Shown: piece after piece, positions 8,541 to 15,388 of the stretch | How positions within the stretch are numbered: position 1 is the stretch's first letter | Layout of the letters: the number at the start of each line of letters is the position of its first letter | IMG/VR virus record: IMGVR_UViG_3300019124_000088 | Span: 1 to 47,359 of that record | Origin: a virus | Strand: one strand, 5' to 3' | Length of the DNA stretch: 47,359 nucleotides | Made by a program: the position numbers and the translations under genes | The notes under the pieces: generated by a model | What the model was told of the DNA's origin: nothing | The model's database searches: none | The model's input: the letters and a program-made list of their open reading frames with translations, nothing else

Positions 8541-8804
8541 TCAGGAGCACTCGAAGGTGGGCGAGCCATTCGAGATCACTGCGCCGCAGCCGCAGACCGA
8601 GCCGACACGGGCGGCGGGCTTGCCCTCGATCTCAAGGTTCGGCGAGCCGGTGAGGATGGGCGTCACCCCATGACCGGGGATCGGGCAATCGTGGAGATCG
8701 CCGACCCGGGCGATGAGGATGCCGTCGGCATACGTGCGCGCGGAGGACGAGATGATGACCCCGCCGTGATCGGAGGGGTCGCCGAGGCGAGCGACTTTTG
8801 GCAT
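8541..8804 (-). CDS. PAAR-domain tail spike tip protein
   Basis: 87 residues, all of it a PAAR-like domain: repeated short strands with Gly, His and Cys (LGDPSDHGG, GDLHDCPIPGHG, GSVCGCGAVISNGS). PAAR proteins form the sharp metal-bound tip on the central spike of contractile tails. The neighbour gp45-like spike is separated from it by the inserted plus-strand gene at 8831. Its 5' end abuts the promoter of that gene. Confidence 0.85.
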   Translation of the reverse strand: MPKVARLGDPSDHGGVIISSSARTYADGILIARVGDLHDCPIPGHGVTPILTGSPNLEIEGKPAARVGSVCGCGAVISNGSPTFECS

Positions 8805-8824
8805 TCATAAACTCTTGCTATAAT
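8796..8824 (+). promoter_or_regulatory. Promoter of the first embedded plus-strand gene
   Basis: A perfect TATAAT at 8819-8824 with a weak -35-like TTTTGG at 8796-8801 (17-bp spacing). The predicted transcription start falls on or next to the ATG at 8831, so the mRNA would be leaderless. It points against the late operon. Confidence 0.6.
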
Positions 8825-8830
8825 GCCGCC

Positions 8831-9238
8831 ATGGAGAACCAACCGCTCAACTCAATGGACACCGCGCCCACTGATGGCACTTACATCTACGTCTTCAGCG
8901 AGAATGGCGAAGGTCTCGATGTAGCCCTCGCGCGCTATTACCTTTTCGGCTTCTGCGATGGGAACATCACTGACGTGAGCGGAGCCAACGACGGTGCCAT
9001 AGCGTACCCTCTCGGATGGTGGCCGCATTGCGAGCCGCAGCCGATGCTCACAGCGCCTAAGGATATGCCGATTGTAATCCTCAAGAAGGATGGCAATCGC
9101 ATCTATGGCTGGACATCGCGCTGGATTGAGGCTGAAGCGATGTTCGCTCCCGACTGGCTTCCAAACGATTTGGCCCGCCCCGGCAACAATCCGCTCAATG
9201 ACGCCATTGGTTGGCTTCCGGCTCCGCTCACGAATTGA
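8831..9238 (+). CDS. Embedded plus-strand 'moron', DUF551-like
   Basis: 135 residues from the ATG at 8831. The start SMDTAPTDGTYIYVFS and the later GWWP and WLPAPL elements resemble the DUF551-type phage proteins (a pattern of APxDGxxI followed by Trp-Pro motifs). Function is unknown for the family. It lies between the PAAR tip and gp45 genes, on the opposite strand, with its own TATAAT and no Shine-Dalgarno sequence, and looks less GC-rich than its neighbours. This suggests a later insertion expressed in the lysogen. It ends 11 bp inside the 3' end of the gp45 gene. Confidence 0.75.
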   Translation: MENQPLNSMDTAPTDGTYIYVFSENGEGLDVALARYYLFGFCDGNITDVSGANDGAIAYPLGWWPHCEPQPMLTAPKDMPIVILKKDGNRIYGWTSRWIEAEAMFAPDWLPNDLARPGNNPLNDAIGWLPAPLTN

Positions 9239-9623
9239 TCTTCACTTTGCCGTCGGCGGTCATCACCATGGTGGCGGCGCCGCAGACATGCTCGATCTTC
9301 TGGGCATGGACGATGCGCATGTTGCTCTGCACGAGCGACACCGCCGAGCCGTGCATGTCGTAGAGCACCGTGCCGCCGAGCTGGGTGGCCTTGGGCCGGT
9401 ACTGCGGATGCTCCAGGCCGAGGACCGCAACGAGATCCCGCTGCCCGTGCAGGGCCACCCCGATGCCGTGGGAGCCGGCGGGCGGATGGGAGGAGAGGCC
9501 GAACGGCTGCACCCGGTGCACCCGGGTCAGCTCCTCGCCGCCGACGCCGAAGAGGGTGACCGTCTGCTGGTCGCCATCGTCCTGCGTCTCGAGCAGCTCG
9601 GTGCGGAAGATGTCGTAGTTCAT
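9228..9623 (-). CDS. Mu gp45-like baseplate spike protein
   Basis: 131 residues in the Mu gp45/baseplate assembly protein V family: OB-like N-terminal region (TELLETQDDGDQQTVTLFGVGGEELTRVHRVQPFGLSSHPPAGS), and a C-terminal repetitive beta segment ending in GKVKI as in trimeric spike helices. The spike pierces the outer membrane. Start overlaps the gp44-like stop (ATGA). The spike is usually followed directly by its PAAR tip; here a plus-strand gene has been inserted between them. Confidence 0.85.
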   Translation of the reverse strand: MNYDIFRTELLETQDDGDQQTVTLFGVGGEELTRVHRVQPFGLSSHPPAGSHGIGVALHGQRDLVAVLGLEHPQYRPKATQLGGTVLYDMHGSAVSLVQSNMRIVHAQKIEHVCGAATMVMTADGKVKINS

Positions 9624-10678
9624 TCCAACAGCCCCTTGCCGGCGTCATAGGCTTTGTCGGACTTGCCCTTCGGCTTCTTGCCGCCATGGCTGCGCGGGTC
9701 GACGAAGGTGAGTGCCGCAATCGTGCCCTGATGGTTCTGGGTGAAGGTGACGCTGGACAGGGTCATGTCCTGGTCCACCCTCTCGCTTGGCAGCCTGATC
9801 GCCATCAGGCGGCCGGGCTCCCAGAGCAGGCCGTCCGCGTCGCGCCAGGTTGTGGCCGTGATCTGGATCGAGGTGCTCGTGCCCTGCCGCCGCAGGCGCT
9901 CCCATTGCGCCCGGGTCTTCAGGTCCTCCTCTGTGCCGTCCCCTTCCAGGAACACGACCAAGGGACGGTATCGGCCGACCTCCGGGTCGTACTCCTTGAC
10001 TTCTTGCCGCAGATCCTTGGCGCTGGTGCCGAGCGCGCGCTGCGCCTTTGCCGTCACCTCCGAGAACTTGCCCTCGGCCGAGAAGCTCACCCCAAAGCGC
10101 TTGATCGGCGGCTGCCCCTCGACCAGCGCCCCGGCATGGCGCTTCGATCCGGCCCGGGTGATGAGCACGCCGCCGTCGGGCTTGCCCATCAGCATCAGGC
10201 CCTGCGCGCGTGCCTCCCGCTCCAGGGTCTCGTGCACGCTGTCGGTAGGATAGCGCTGCACCTTCGGGATGGGCTTGAGCGGCACGTCGGCCTCGTAGCC
10301 GATGCCGAATTCGTCGAACTCCTTGGCCACGTCCAGGAGGGTCTTGCCCTCGACCCGTCCGGTCTTGTGCCTGGCCGGCGGACAGTCGATGGCATCCGCC
10401 GCTTTCGAGCGGCCGGAGACCCGCACCTCGTGCTGCCCGCCTTCGCCATGATCAGCCTCGTAGCGGTCGATGTAGCCGCGGCACAGAAGCGTGCTGTTGG
10501 CATAGAGCTCCACCAAGGCGCCAAGCCGCAGCTCCCAGGCGCCCTCGTGCCAGGATGGGTTCGTGGCCTTGAGGCCGAAGGTGATCGCCGCCTGCTCCAT
10601 CGAGCGGGTGACGTTCACCTCCTGGAAGCCGGCGAGCTTCTTGCCGCCGACCACCAGGGTCACGATCTCTTCGGTCAT
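9620..10678 (-). CDS. Mu gp44-like baseplate hub protein
   Basis: 352 residues, resembling the Mu gpP/gp44 baseplate hub family (T4 gp27-like): VTLVVGGKKLAGFQEVNVTRSMEQAAITFGL at the start, the segment GKTLLDVAKEFDEFGI near 108-123, and a C-terminal region with DMTLSSVTFTQNHQGTIAALTFVDPR. The hub joins the tail tube to the spike. ATGA overlaps with both neighbours indicate tight translational coupling. Confidence 0.85.
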   Translation of the reverse strand: MTEEIVTLVVGGKKLAGFQEVNVTRSMEQAAITFGLKATNPSWHEGAWELRLGALVELYANSTLLCRGYIDRYEADHGEGGQHEVRVSGRSKAADAIDCPPARHKTGRVEGKTLLDVAKEFDEFGIGYEADVPLKPIPKVQRYPTDSVHETLEREARAQGLMLMGKPDGGVLITRAGSKRHAGALVEGQPPIKRFGVSFSAEGKFSEVTAKAQRALGTSAKDLRQEVKEYDPEVGRYRPLVVFLEGDGTEEDLKTRAQWERLRRQGTSTSIQITATTWRDADGLLWEPGRLMAIRLPSERVDQDMTLSSVTFTQNHQGTIAALTFVDPRSHGGKKPKGKSDKAYDAGKGLLE

Positions 10679-11145
10679 GAGGCCAGCGCCTCCAGGGAGG
10701 TCGGCATGAAGAGCGAGGTCGTCACCCCATTGCGCGAAACCAGCTCCTCGGCCCGCTCCGGATCGCCGTAGAGACGCCAGGCGAGCACCGTCGACGGGAA
10801 GGAGCGCATGCTCTCGACCAGCACCACGGGCTTCAGGTCGAGGGACGTGCGCGACAGATGCTCGATGGCGTGCTGCACTGCGTCTGAGGCGGCACGCCAG
10901 ACCTCCTCGTTGGTGTGCTCCGCAATCCGCTCCAGCGCCGGCTCGGCCGTCGCCGCGAGTTCCTGAATGGCAGCCTGCGCCTGCTGCCGGTCGGCATACT
11001 CGATGCTGGCGTAAGCGACGGCGGCTTCGGCGAGCAGGGCCGCTTCAAGGCACGCCGCCGCGGCCCGCGCCAGGCGCGATTGCGCCTGCAGCGCCGGCGA
11101 GGACGTGCTCATCAGCGCCAAGGCGTCGTCGTAGAGCGTGGTCAT
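10675..11145 (-). CDS. C-terminal half of a split Mu gp43-like (DNA circularisation) protein
   Basis: 156 residues from the ATG at 11145. The end (SFPSTVLAWRLYGDPERAEELVSRNGV) corresponds to the C-terminal tail of gp43/N-type proteins (pattern of LPxLVLxxRLYGDxxRxxEIxxRNxV). The first part is Ala-rich helix. In the relatives I know of, this segment is fused to the DNA-circularisation N domain; here it is a separate frame whose ATG overlaps the upstream stop as TGATG. It may be a natural split, a frameshift mutation or a sequencing error. Confidence 0.7.
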   Translation of the reverse strand: MTTLYDDALALMSTSSPALQAQSRLARAAAACLEAALLAEAAVAYASIEYADRQQAQAAIQELAATAEPALERIAEHTNEEVWRAASDAVQHAIEHLSRTSLDLKPVVLVESMRSFPSTVLAWRLYGDPERAEELVSRNGVTTSLFMPTSLEALAS

Positions 11146-11918
11146 CACAGTCCCTTCACGAACGCGCCCGCCTGTCGGGAAGCGGCGAGCATCATCGGTG
11201 CGGCCTGGAGCGGATTGGCAGCCCCGCCGATCTCGCGCACCACACCGGAGAGCGTGCCCACGGCAGTGCCGAGATTGGCTGCCGAGGTGAGGCCTGAGGC
11301 CAGCACGCCAGCGCCTGCCACCTTCGAAGCGAGCGAGGCGCCGAGGTCCACCGGCAGCGGCAGGGACGAGGCGAGATTGCCCACCACGCCGCCGAGGGCC
11401 TGAGTGACGGTGCCGGCCATCGAAAGGCTGGCGCCGCCGAGCAGGGAGCCGGCCACACCCGAAAGCATGGAGCTCGCCGCGCCGCCGATCAGCCCGGCCG
11501 CGGCTCCAGCGAGCCGGTCGCCGAGCGCAAGGCTGGGGAAAGCCGAACCGGCGCCCGCCTCGACGGCCTCGAAATCGAATCCGACATAGCCGAGCCGATC
11601 CTTGGAATGGTTCGTGCTGACGTCGCCCGAGATCCGGACCTCGACAGGCCCAAGCATCGGCAGCATCAGCATGCCAGGGCCCGGGGCGGTCAGGGCGGCG
11701 ACGAGCGCCGCGCCCTGCACGTCGGCCATGTCGTTGGCGATGTAGGCCGTGATCCGGTAGCGCTTGGCCTTGCGGCCCATGTCCTCCGTCTGGATCTCCT
11801 CCGAGCGGACATATTCGTGCACGGCCACGTGGCGGCCCGCGACGATCCCCTCGGTCTCGACGTGGAACGGCACCCCACGGAACGACGCCGGCCGCAGGGT
11901 CCTGGTCCAATCACGCAT
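11145..11918 (-). CDS. N-terminal half of a split Mu gp43-like (DNA circularisation) protein
   Basis: 257 residues. Residues 1-110 form the DNA circularisation N-terminal domain: DWTRTLRPASFRGVPFHVE, then a GRxxxxHEY-like segment (GRHVAVHEYVRSEEIQTEDMGRKAKRY) and PGPGMLMLPMLGPVEVRI. The rest is Gly/Ala-rich, hydrophobic and low in complexity. Mu gpN family proteins sit between tape measure and hub and probably close the distal tail tube; the old name circularisation reflects an early genetic assignment. The protein ends abruptly and the missing C-terminal tail is encoded by the next ORF. Confidence 0.8.
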   Translation of the reverse strand: MRDWTRTLRPASFRGVPFHVETEGIVAGRHVAVHEYVRSEEIQTEDMGRKAKRYRITAYIANDMADVQGAALVAALTAPGPGMLMLPMLGPVEVRISGDVSTNHSKDRLGYVGFDFEAVEAGAGSAFPSLALGDRLAGAAAGLIGGAASSMLSGVAGSLLGGASLSMAGTVTQALGGVVGNLASSLPLPVDLGASLASKVAGAGVLASGLTSAANLGTAVGTLSGVVREIGGAANPLQAAPMMLAASRQAGAFVKGL

Positions 11919-11927
11919 GATGGTATC

Positions 11928-13886
11928 CTATCGCGGTCCGGCCTTAATGTGCGGCATGGAGGTGCCGACATTGGCCTGAATGTTGCCGGAAGACTGAGCG
12001 GACATCCCGGTGATCTGGCCGCCGTCGACTTTCACCATCACTTGGACCGTGGCTTTCGACGACGGGTCGAGTTCCACCTTGCCGGTCACATCCACGGGCC
12101 GCGGCGGCGGCAGAGGAACGCTGCCGATACGCGGCGTGGGAACGCCTCGGGCATCGCTGTCGTCGCCAGCCCACGAATACGTCGTCTGCCCTGCGGAGTA
12201 CCGCGATTGGTTTCCGCGGCGCATGACTTCGAGATCATGGTCGGCAAAGAACAGCTTGCGCTCGGTATCCTTCAAGCCGAACCCACCGCCGGCACGCTGA
12301 CGGTCGGCAAGCTCCCTGAGGTCTGCGGCTCTCGTGAGAGCCGACACCTCATTCGCGCTCCGCTCGGCGACGAACCTGCTGCGCTGCTGCTCCAGAAAGC
12401 GCCGGGACGCTTCGCGGCGGATTTCCTCGTTGTCGCTCTTCATCAACTCGTTGAAGTTGAGCGTCTGGTTCTTCAGGAGATGGCTGCCGCGCCCGATGCC
12501 GATGTTGTCGACAATCGGCTTGTTGGCCTTTAGATCCTCAAGCGTTCTCCGATCCTTCTCAGCCTGCGGCACCTGCTCCGGCGTCGGCAGCCAGTTCAGG
12601 GGATTGAGGGGCGATTTCGGACCAAGCTCTTTCTCCCGCTCCTGCTGAGCGAGCTTTCGGATCCGGTCAGCCTCCTCCATCGCCCGGCTGGTCTTCTCGA
12701 TGCCGTCGACGAAGCGGTTGACACCCTCCGCGAGGTCGCCCGCCACCAGCTTGAATCCGTTGCCGGCGCGGGTGGACAGCACGTCGATGGCCTGAGTGGC
12801 ACGCTCGATCCGCCCCACATCGGTGTCGATGGACGTCTGGAAGTTCCTCATCACGGAACCGGCATAAGACCCCTTGTTGGCCACGAGGCCAAGGGCCCTT
12901 TGCACGCCATCGATATTGCCGGCGAGAATCGCGATGTTGTCCTGGTACTCCTTGCCGAACATGTCGGTCAGGATCTCGGCCCGTTTAATCGGATCCTTGA
13001 CCTTGTTGATACGCTCCAGCAGTTTGACCGTGGTCTCCAGCGGCTTCTTCGCAAACTCCTTCTGCACCTTGGCTGCATCAAGGCCGAGTGCCTTGAAGCC
13101 GCGACCGCTGCTCTTCAAGAACCCATCGCCTAAGGCCATGGCGTTCATGAGGGTGTTGTAGGTATTCGCCGCCACCTCGGTGTTGACGCCCACCTCCTTC
13201 ATCGCCGCGCCGATGGCGATGGTCTGCTCGGCCGTCATTCCCGCTTGAGCGCCCACGGCGCCGGAGCGGCGCAGGAACTCGATCAGATCGGGCTCGCTCG
13301 CGGCCGCGTTGTCCGCTACATGGTTGATGGCGTCGCCGATCTCTTCGAGGCGACCCTGGTCGGCCTTGTAGATGTTGCCGAGCTCGGCAAGGGCCTGACC
13401 GGTCTCCTTCGCAGAGGTGCCCCAGGCCCCCGTCGCCTTGGTGGCATACTCGGTGTAGCGCAGGAGCTCGTGCGCGGGACGTCCTGCGAAGGCCGCCGCG
13501 GCGAGAACGTCGCCTACCTCTTCCTTCGACTTGCCCGTCGCCCGTGCCAGATCGAGGATGGCGGTCTCATAGCCTTTCAAGTTCGAGCCGGAGGCGTTGG
13601 TTGCCTTCCCGACCTTGATCATCGTGCGCTCGAGCGACAGCGCCTCGTCGGTCACATGCTTGATGCCGAGCGCTACAGCACCCGCCCCCAGCACGGACGG
13701 GTTGAGCACCGGAGCCAGAGCGCGGGCGGAGGTCGCCATCATCGCGTTGGAGCGCGAGACGGTCGTGCCGACGGCGCGGGCCTGCTGGTTGAGGGCCTTC
13801 ATCTTGCCCGCAACCTGCTGGAACACCCGCCCGGTCTTGTCGGCGGCCGTGATGACCGCGCGGGCTTCCATGGTCCGCGTGCTCAT
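11928..13886 (-). CDS. Tail tape measure protein (TP901 core family)
   Basis: 652 residues. Start at 13886 gives an ATGA overlap with the frameshift extension of the chaperone gene. The central part (about 100-330) has the TP901 core: GKSKEEVGDVLAAAAFAGRPAHELLRY, ALAELGNIYKA, MKEVGVNTEVAANTYNTLMNAMA, FKALGLDA and MFGKEYQDNIAILAGN. A long helical region follows (330-520), with a C-terminal Pro-rich tail. Tape measures set tail length and are injected with DNA. The preceding chaperone pair and following gp43-like gene fit the Mu-type order. Confidence 0.9.
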   Translation of the reverse strand: MSTRTMEARAVITAADKTGRVFQQVAGKMKALNQQARAVGTTVSRSNAMMATSARALAPVLNPSVLGAGAVALGIKHVTDEALSLERTMIKVGKATNASGSNLKGYETAILDLARATGKSKEEVGDVLAAAAFAGRPAHELLRYTEYATKATGAWGTSAKETGQALAELGNIYKADQGRLEEIGDAINHVADNAAASEPDLIEFLRRSGAVGAQAGMTAEQTIAIGAAMKEVGVNTEVAANTYNTLMNAMALGDGFLKSSGRGFKALGLDAAKVQKEFAKKPLETTVKLLERINKVKDPIKRAEILTDMFGKEYQDNIAILAGNIDGVQRALGLVANKGSYAGSVMRNFQTSIDTDVGRIERATQAIDVLSTRAGNGFKLVAGDLAEGVNRFVDGIEKTSRAMEEADRIRKLAQQEREKELGPKSPLNPLNWLPTPEQVPQAEKDRRTLEDLKANKPIVDNIGIGRGSHLLKNQTLNFNELMKSDNEEIRREASRRFLEQQRSRFVAERSANEVSALTRAADLRELADRQRAGGGFGLKDTERKLFFADHDLEVMRRGNQSRYSAGQTTYSWAGDDSDARGVPTPRIGSVPLPPPRPVDVTGKVELDPSSKATVQVMVKVDGGQITGMSAQSSGNIQANVGTSMPHIKAGPR

Positions 13887-14050
13887 CGGTAGCGCCTCCA
13901 CATCGGGTGCTTGGGATTGTTCCAGACGGCAACGCCGCGCTCATGCCAATAGGCAATCTGGGAAAGCGTCAGTTGGCCGACGCTGCCGGCGTCCCATCCG
14001 AGGGTGAAGACGAGGTCGTCTGCTCGCTCGCGGATGGCGCCGGCTGCTCG
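13883..14050 (-). CDS. Frameshift extension of tail assembly chaperone (GT-like)
   Basis: The 55 codons read after a -1 slip at 14050-14056, ending at 13885-13883. No independent start or Shine-Dalgarno sequence is needed: the fusion would be 92 residues of the upstream chaperone plus these 55, giving 147. The segment LTLSQIAYWHERGVAVW resembles the small GpE-type proteins encoded before tape measure genes. In lambda (G/GT) and P2 (E/E+E') the fusion binds the tape measure and recruits tube subunits. The stop overlaps the tape measure ATG. Confidence 0.8.
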   Translation of the reverse strand, partial: RAAGAIRERADDLVFTLGWDAGSVGQLTLSQIAYWHERGVAVWNNPKHPMWRRYR

Positions 14051-14325
14051 AAAAAACTCCGAATCGCATCCACGACCCGGAAACTGTCCTTGACGTTGAG
14101 CTGCCCCAGGAGGGCTGCGTTCCACGGCGACTGCACGAGGCGCTCCGCATAGGAGCGAACCGCCTCGTAATTGACGTTGTGGATATAGACCCCATCGGCC
14201 ATCAGGCCTTTGGCTATGGGCTCGCCGAACTCCATGACGTCGTTGAAGACCGGTTCACGAAAGGACACTTTGTCCGAACTCCCCTCGTGCGTCATGTAGG
14301 ACTGGCTCAAGGTAACTGTCTTCAT
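13969..14325 (-). CDS. Tail assembly chaperone (Mu gp41/P2 E-like), short form
   Basis: 118 residues from the ATG at 14325, preceded by GAGGAC at good spacing. The pattern KTVTLSQSYMTHEGSSDKVSFREPVFNDVMEF and the later LLGQLNVKDSFRVVDAIRSFF match phage tail assembly chaperones of the Mu gp41/TAC type. The tail beyond residue 93 is Ser/Thr/Ala-rich and low in complexity, as in unshifted forms. At Ser90-Phe91-Phe92 the codons AGT TTT TTC contain a slippery heptamer that gives access to the extension frame. Confidence 0.85.
   Translation of the reverse strand: MKTVTLSQSYMTHEGSSDKVSFREPVFNDVMEFGEPIAKGLMADGVYIHNVNYEAVRSYAERLVQSPWNAALLGQLNVKDSFRVVDAIRSFFEQPAPSASEQTTSSSPSDGTPAASAN
14050..14056 (-). 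other. Programmed -1 ribosomal frameshift site
   Basis: Minus-strand T TTT TTC, exactly in the X XXY YYZ phase of the chaperone frame. Slippage re-reads the last C as the first base of CGA and opens the GpE-like extension. A small inverted pair, GACGA/TCGTC, occurs about 35 nt downstream and might assist pausing. Confidence 0.8.
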
Positions 14326-14456
14326 CGATTGTCCTCGCGTCACGCTCGACCATCGCACCCCATTGCGCTGCGGGGGATGGTTACGAACGAAACCTGATTG
14401 CGCGGGCTCGCGCGTTCTGGCAGCTTTGCGGTTCTCAACTGCCAGTTGGAGGCACC

Positions 14457-14972
14457 ATGCGCATCGTTGTTCTTCTGATAGGCCTGATGCTGACGACATC
14501 GGCCCTTTCCCAAACGGTCGATCCGAAGAAGATCGAACCGACCTGCAAGAAGAATTGGCCCGTCGAACTCCAGCAATGGTGCATCGAGTGGCTCAAGAAC
14601 GCCGCCGAAACCAAGGACTGGAAGATCATCGACGCCGAAGACGTCGCGGTCAGCCCTCGGAAGTACGACGGACAGAAGGTCAAGCTGCTTGGCCTTCAGT
14701 GCTACTATGCCGATGTCGATGACTTCCGCTGCGTCACTTCAACCCCTGCAGTGATATTCGCCCAGAAAGTGGAGCCCGTCCCCGCGCGGCTATGGCTTCA
14801 AGACAACTGTCACCAAATCCGAACGGCTCTGAGCTCCGACAAGTGCCGGATGTCAGTGCGCTTCGTGCTCGACGTCGAGGACATCAAGGAGGACATCGTC
14901 TCTGGCTATAAGAAGCGCGTCATCCTCCAGCCACCGATGATCGAGGCCATTCCGACCAGACCGAAGGGCTGA
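14457..14972 (+). CDS. Second embedded plus-strand gene: exported Cys-rich protein
   Basis: 171 residues with GGAGG placed before the ATG. A Sec signal peptide (1-19, MRIVVLLIGLMLTTSALSQ, small residues before the predicted cleavage) is followed by a soluble domain with six cysteines (30, 42, 82, 92, 118, 130) that could form three disulfides in the periplasm. The middle (SPRKYDGQKVKLLGLQCYYADVDDF...RLWLQDNC) resembles a small OB-type beta barrel. No family is assigned. It lies against the late operon between tube and chaperone genes. A moron acting at the lysogen's envelope is inferred. Confidence 0.75.
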   Translation: MRIVVLLIGLMLTTSALSQTVDPKKIEPTCKKNWPVELQQWCIEWLKNAAETKDWKIIDAEDVAVSPRKYDGQKVKLLGLQCYYADVDDFRCVTSTPAVIFAQKVEPVPARLWLQDNCHQIRTALSSDKCRMSVRFVLDVEDIKEDIVSGYKKRVILQPPMIEAIPTRPKG

Positions 14973-14980
14973 GGCGCTGA

Positions 14981-15349
14981 TCACGCCCTGATCTGCTGAT
15001 AGCTGTCGGTCTCGATGGTGAGCCCGGACACCTCGCCGGTCTGGCTGTCGATCTCCGGCTCGCCAGCCCAGCGGCCGCGGGTGTAGAGATGGGTCACGCC
15101 CGCATCGTCCTCGACGAAGGTGACGTTGATCCGTTCGAGCAGCATCGTCTCGTCCCACCGCAAGCCGACGCCTCGGTCGAAGGTGAGTTCGAGCGAGGCA
15201 AGCTTGGGCTCCACCGTGCTGTAGCCGGTGCCGTCCATGTTGACCCCGTTGGTCGGCACGGCGCGGGCCGGCTTGATTTTGGCTGCGCCGCGCCCGGAGA
15301 CGGTGCGGCCGTTGATGTCGAGGGTGAAGCGACCGCCCTTGGTATCCAT
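14981..15349 (-). CDS. Phage tail tube protein (Mu gp40-like)
   Basis: 122 residues with AGGAGA before the start. It has the Mu-like tail tube pattern: a compact beta-rich protein with FTLDINGRTVSGRGAAKIKPARA near the start, SLELTFDRGVGLRWDETMLL in the middle and EPEIDSQTGEVSGLTIE near the end. Tube subunits stack inside the sheath. It directly follows the sheath gene in the minus operon. The chaperone pair follows after the inserted plus-strand gene. Confidence 0.85.
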   Translation of the reverse strand: MDTKGGRFTLDINGRTVSGRGAAKIKPARAVPTNGVNMDGTGYSTVEPKLASLELTFDRGVGLRWDETMLLERINVTFVEDDAGVTHLYTRGRWAGEPEIDSQTGEVSGLTIETDSYQQIRA

Positions 15350-15388
15350 GGCGTGTGTCTCCTATCGGACAAGAGGAAGGAGCGGCGC

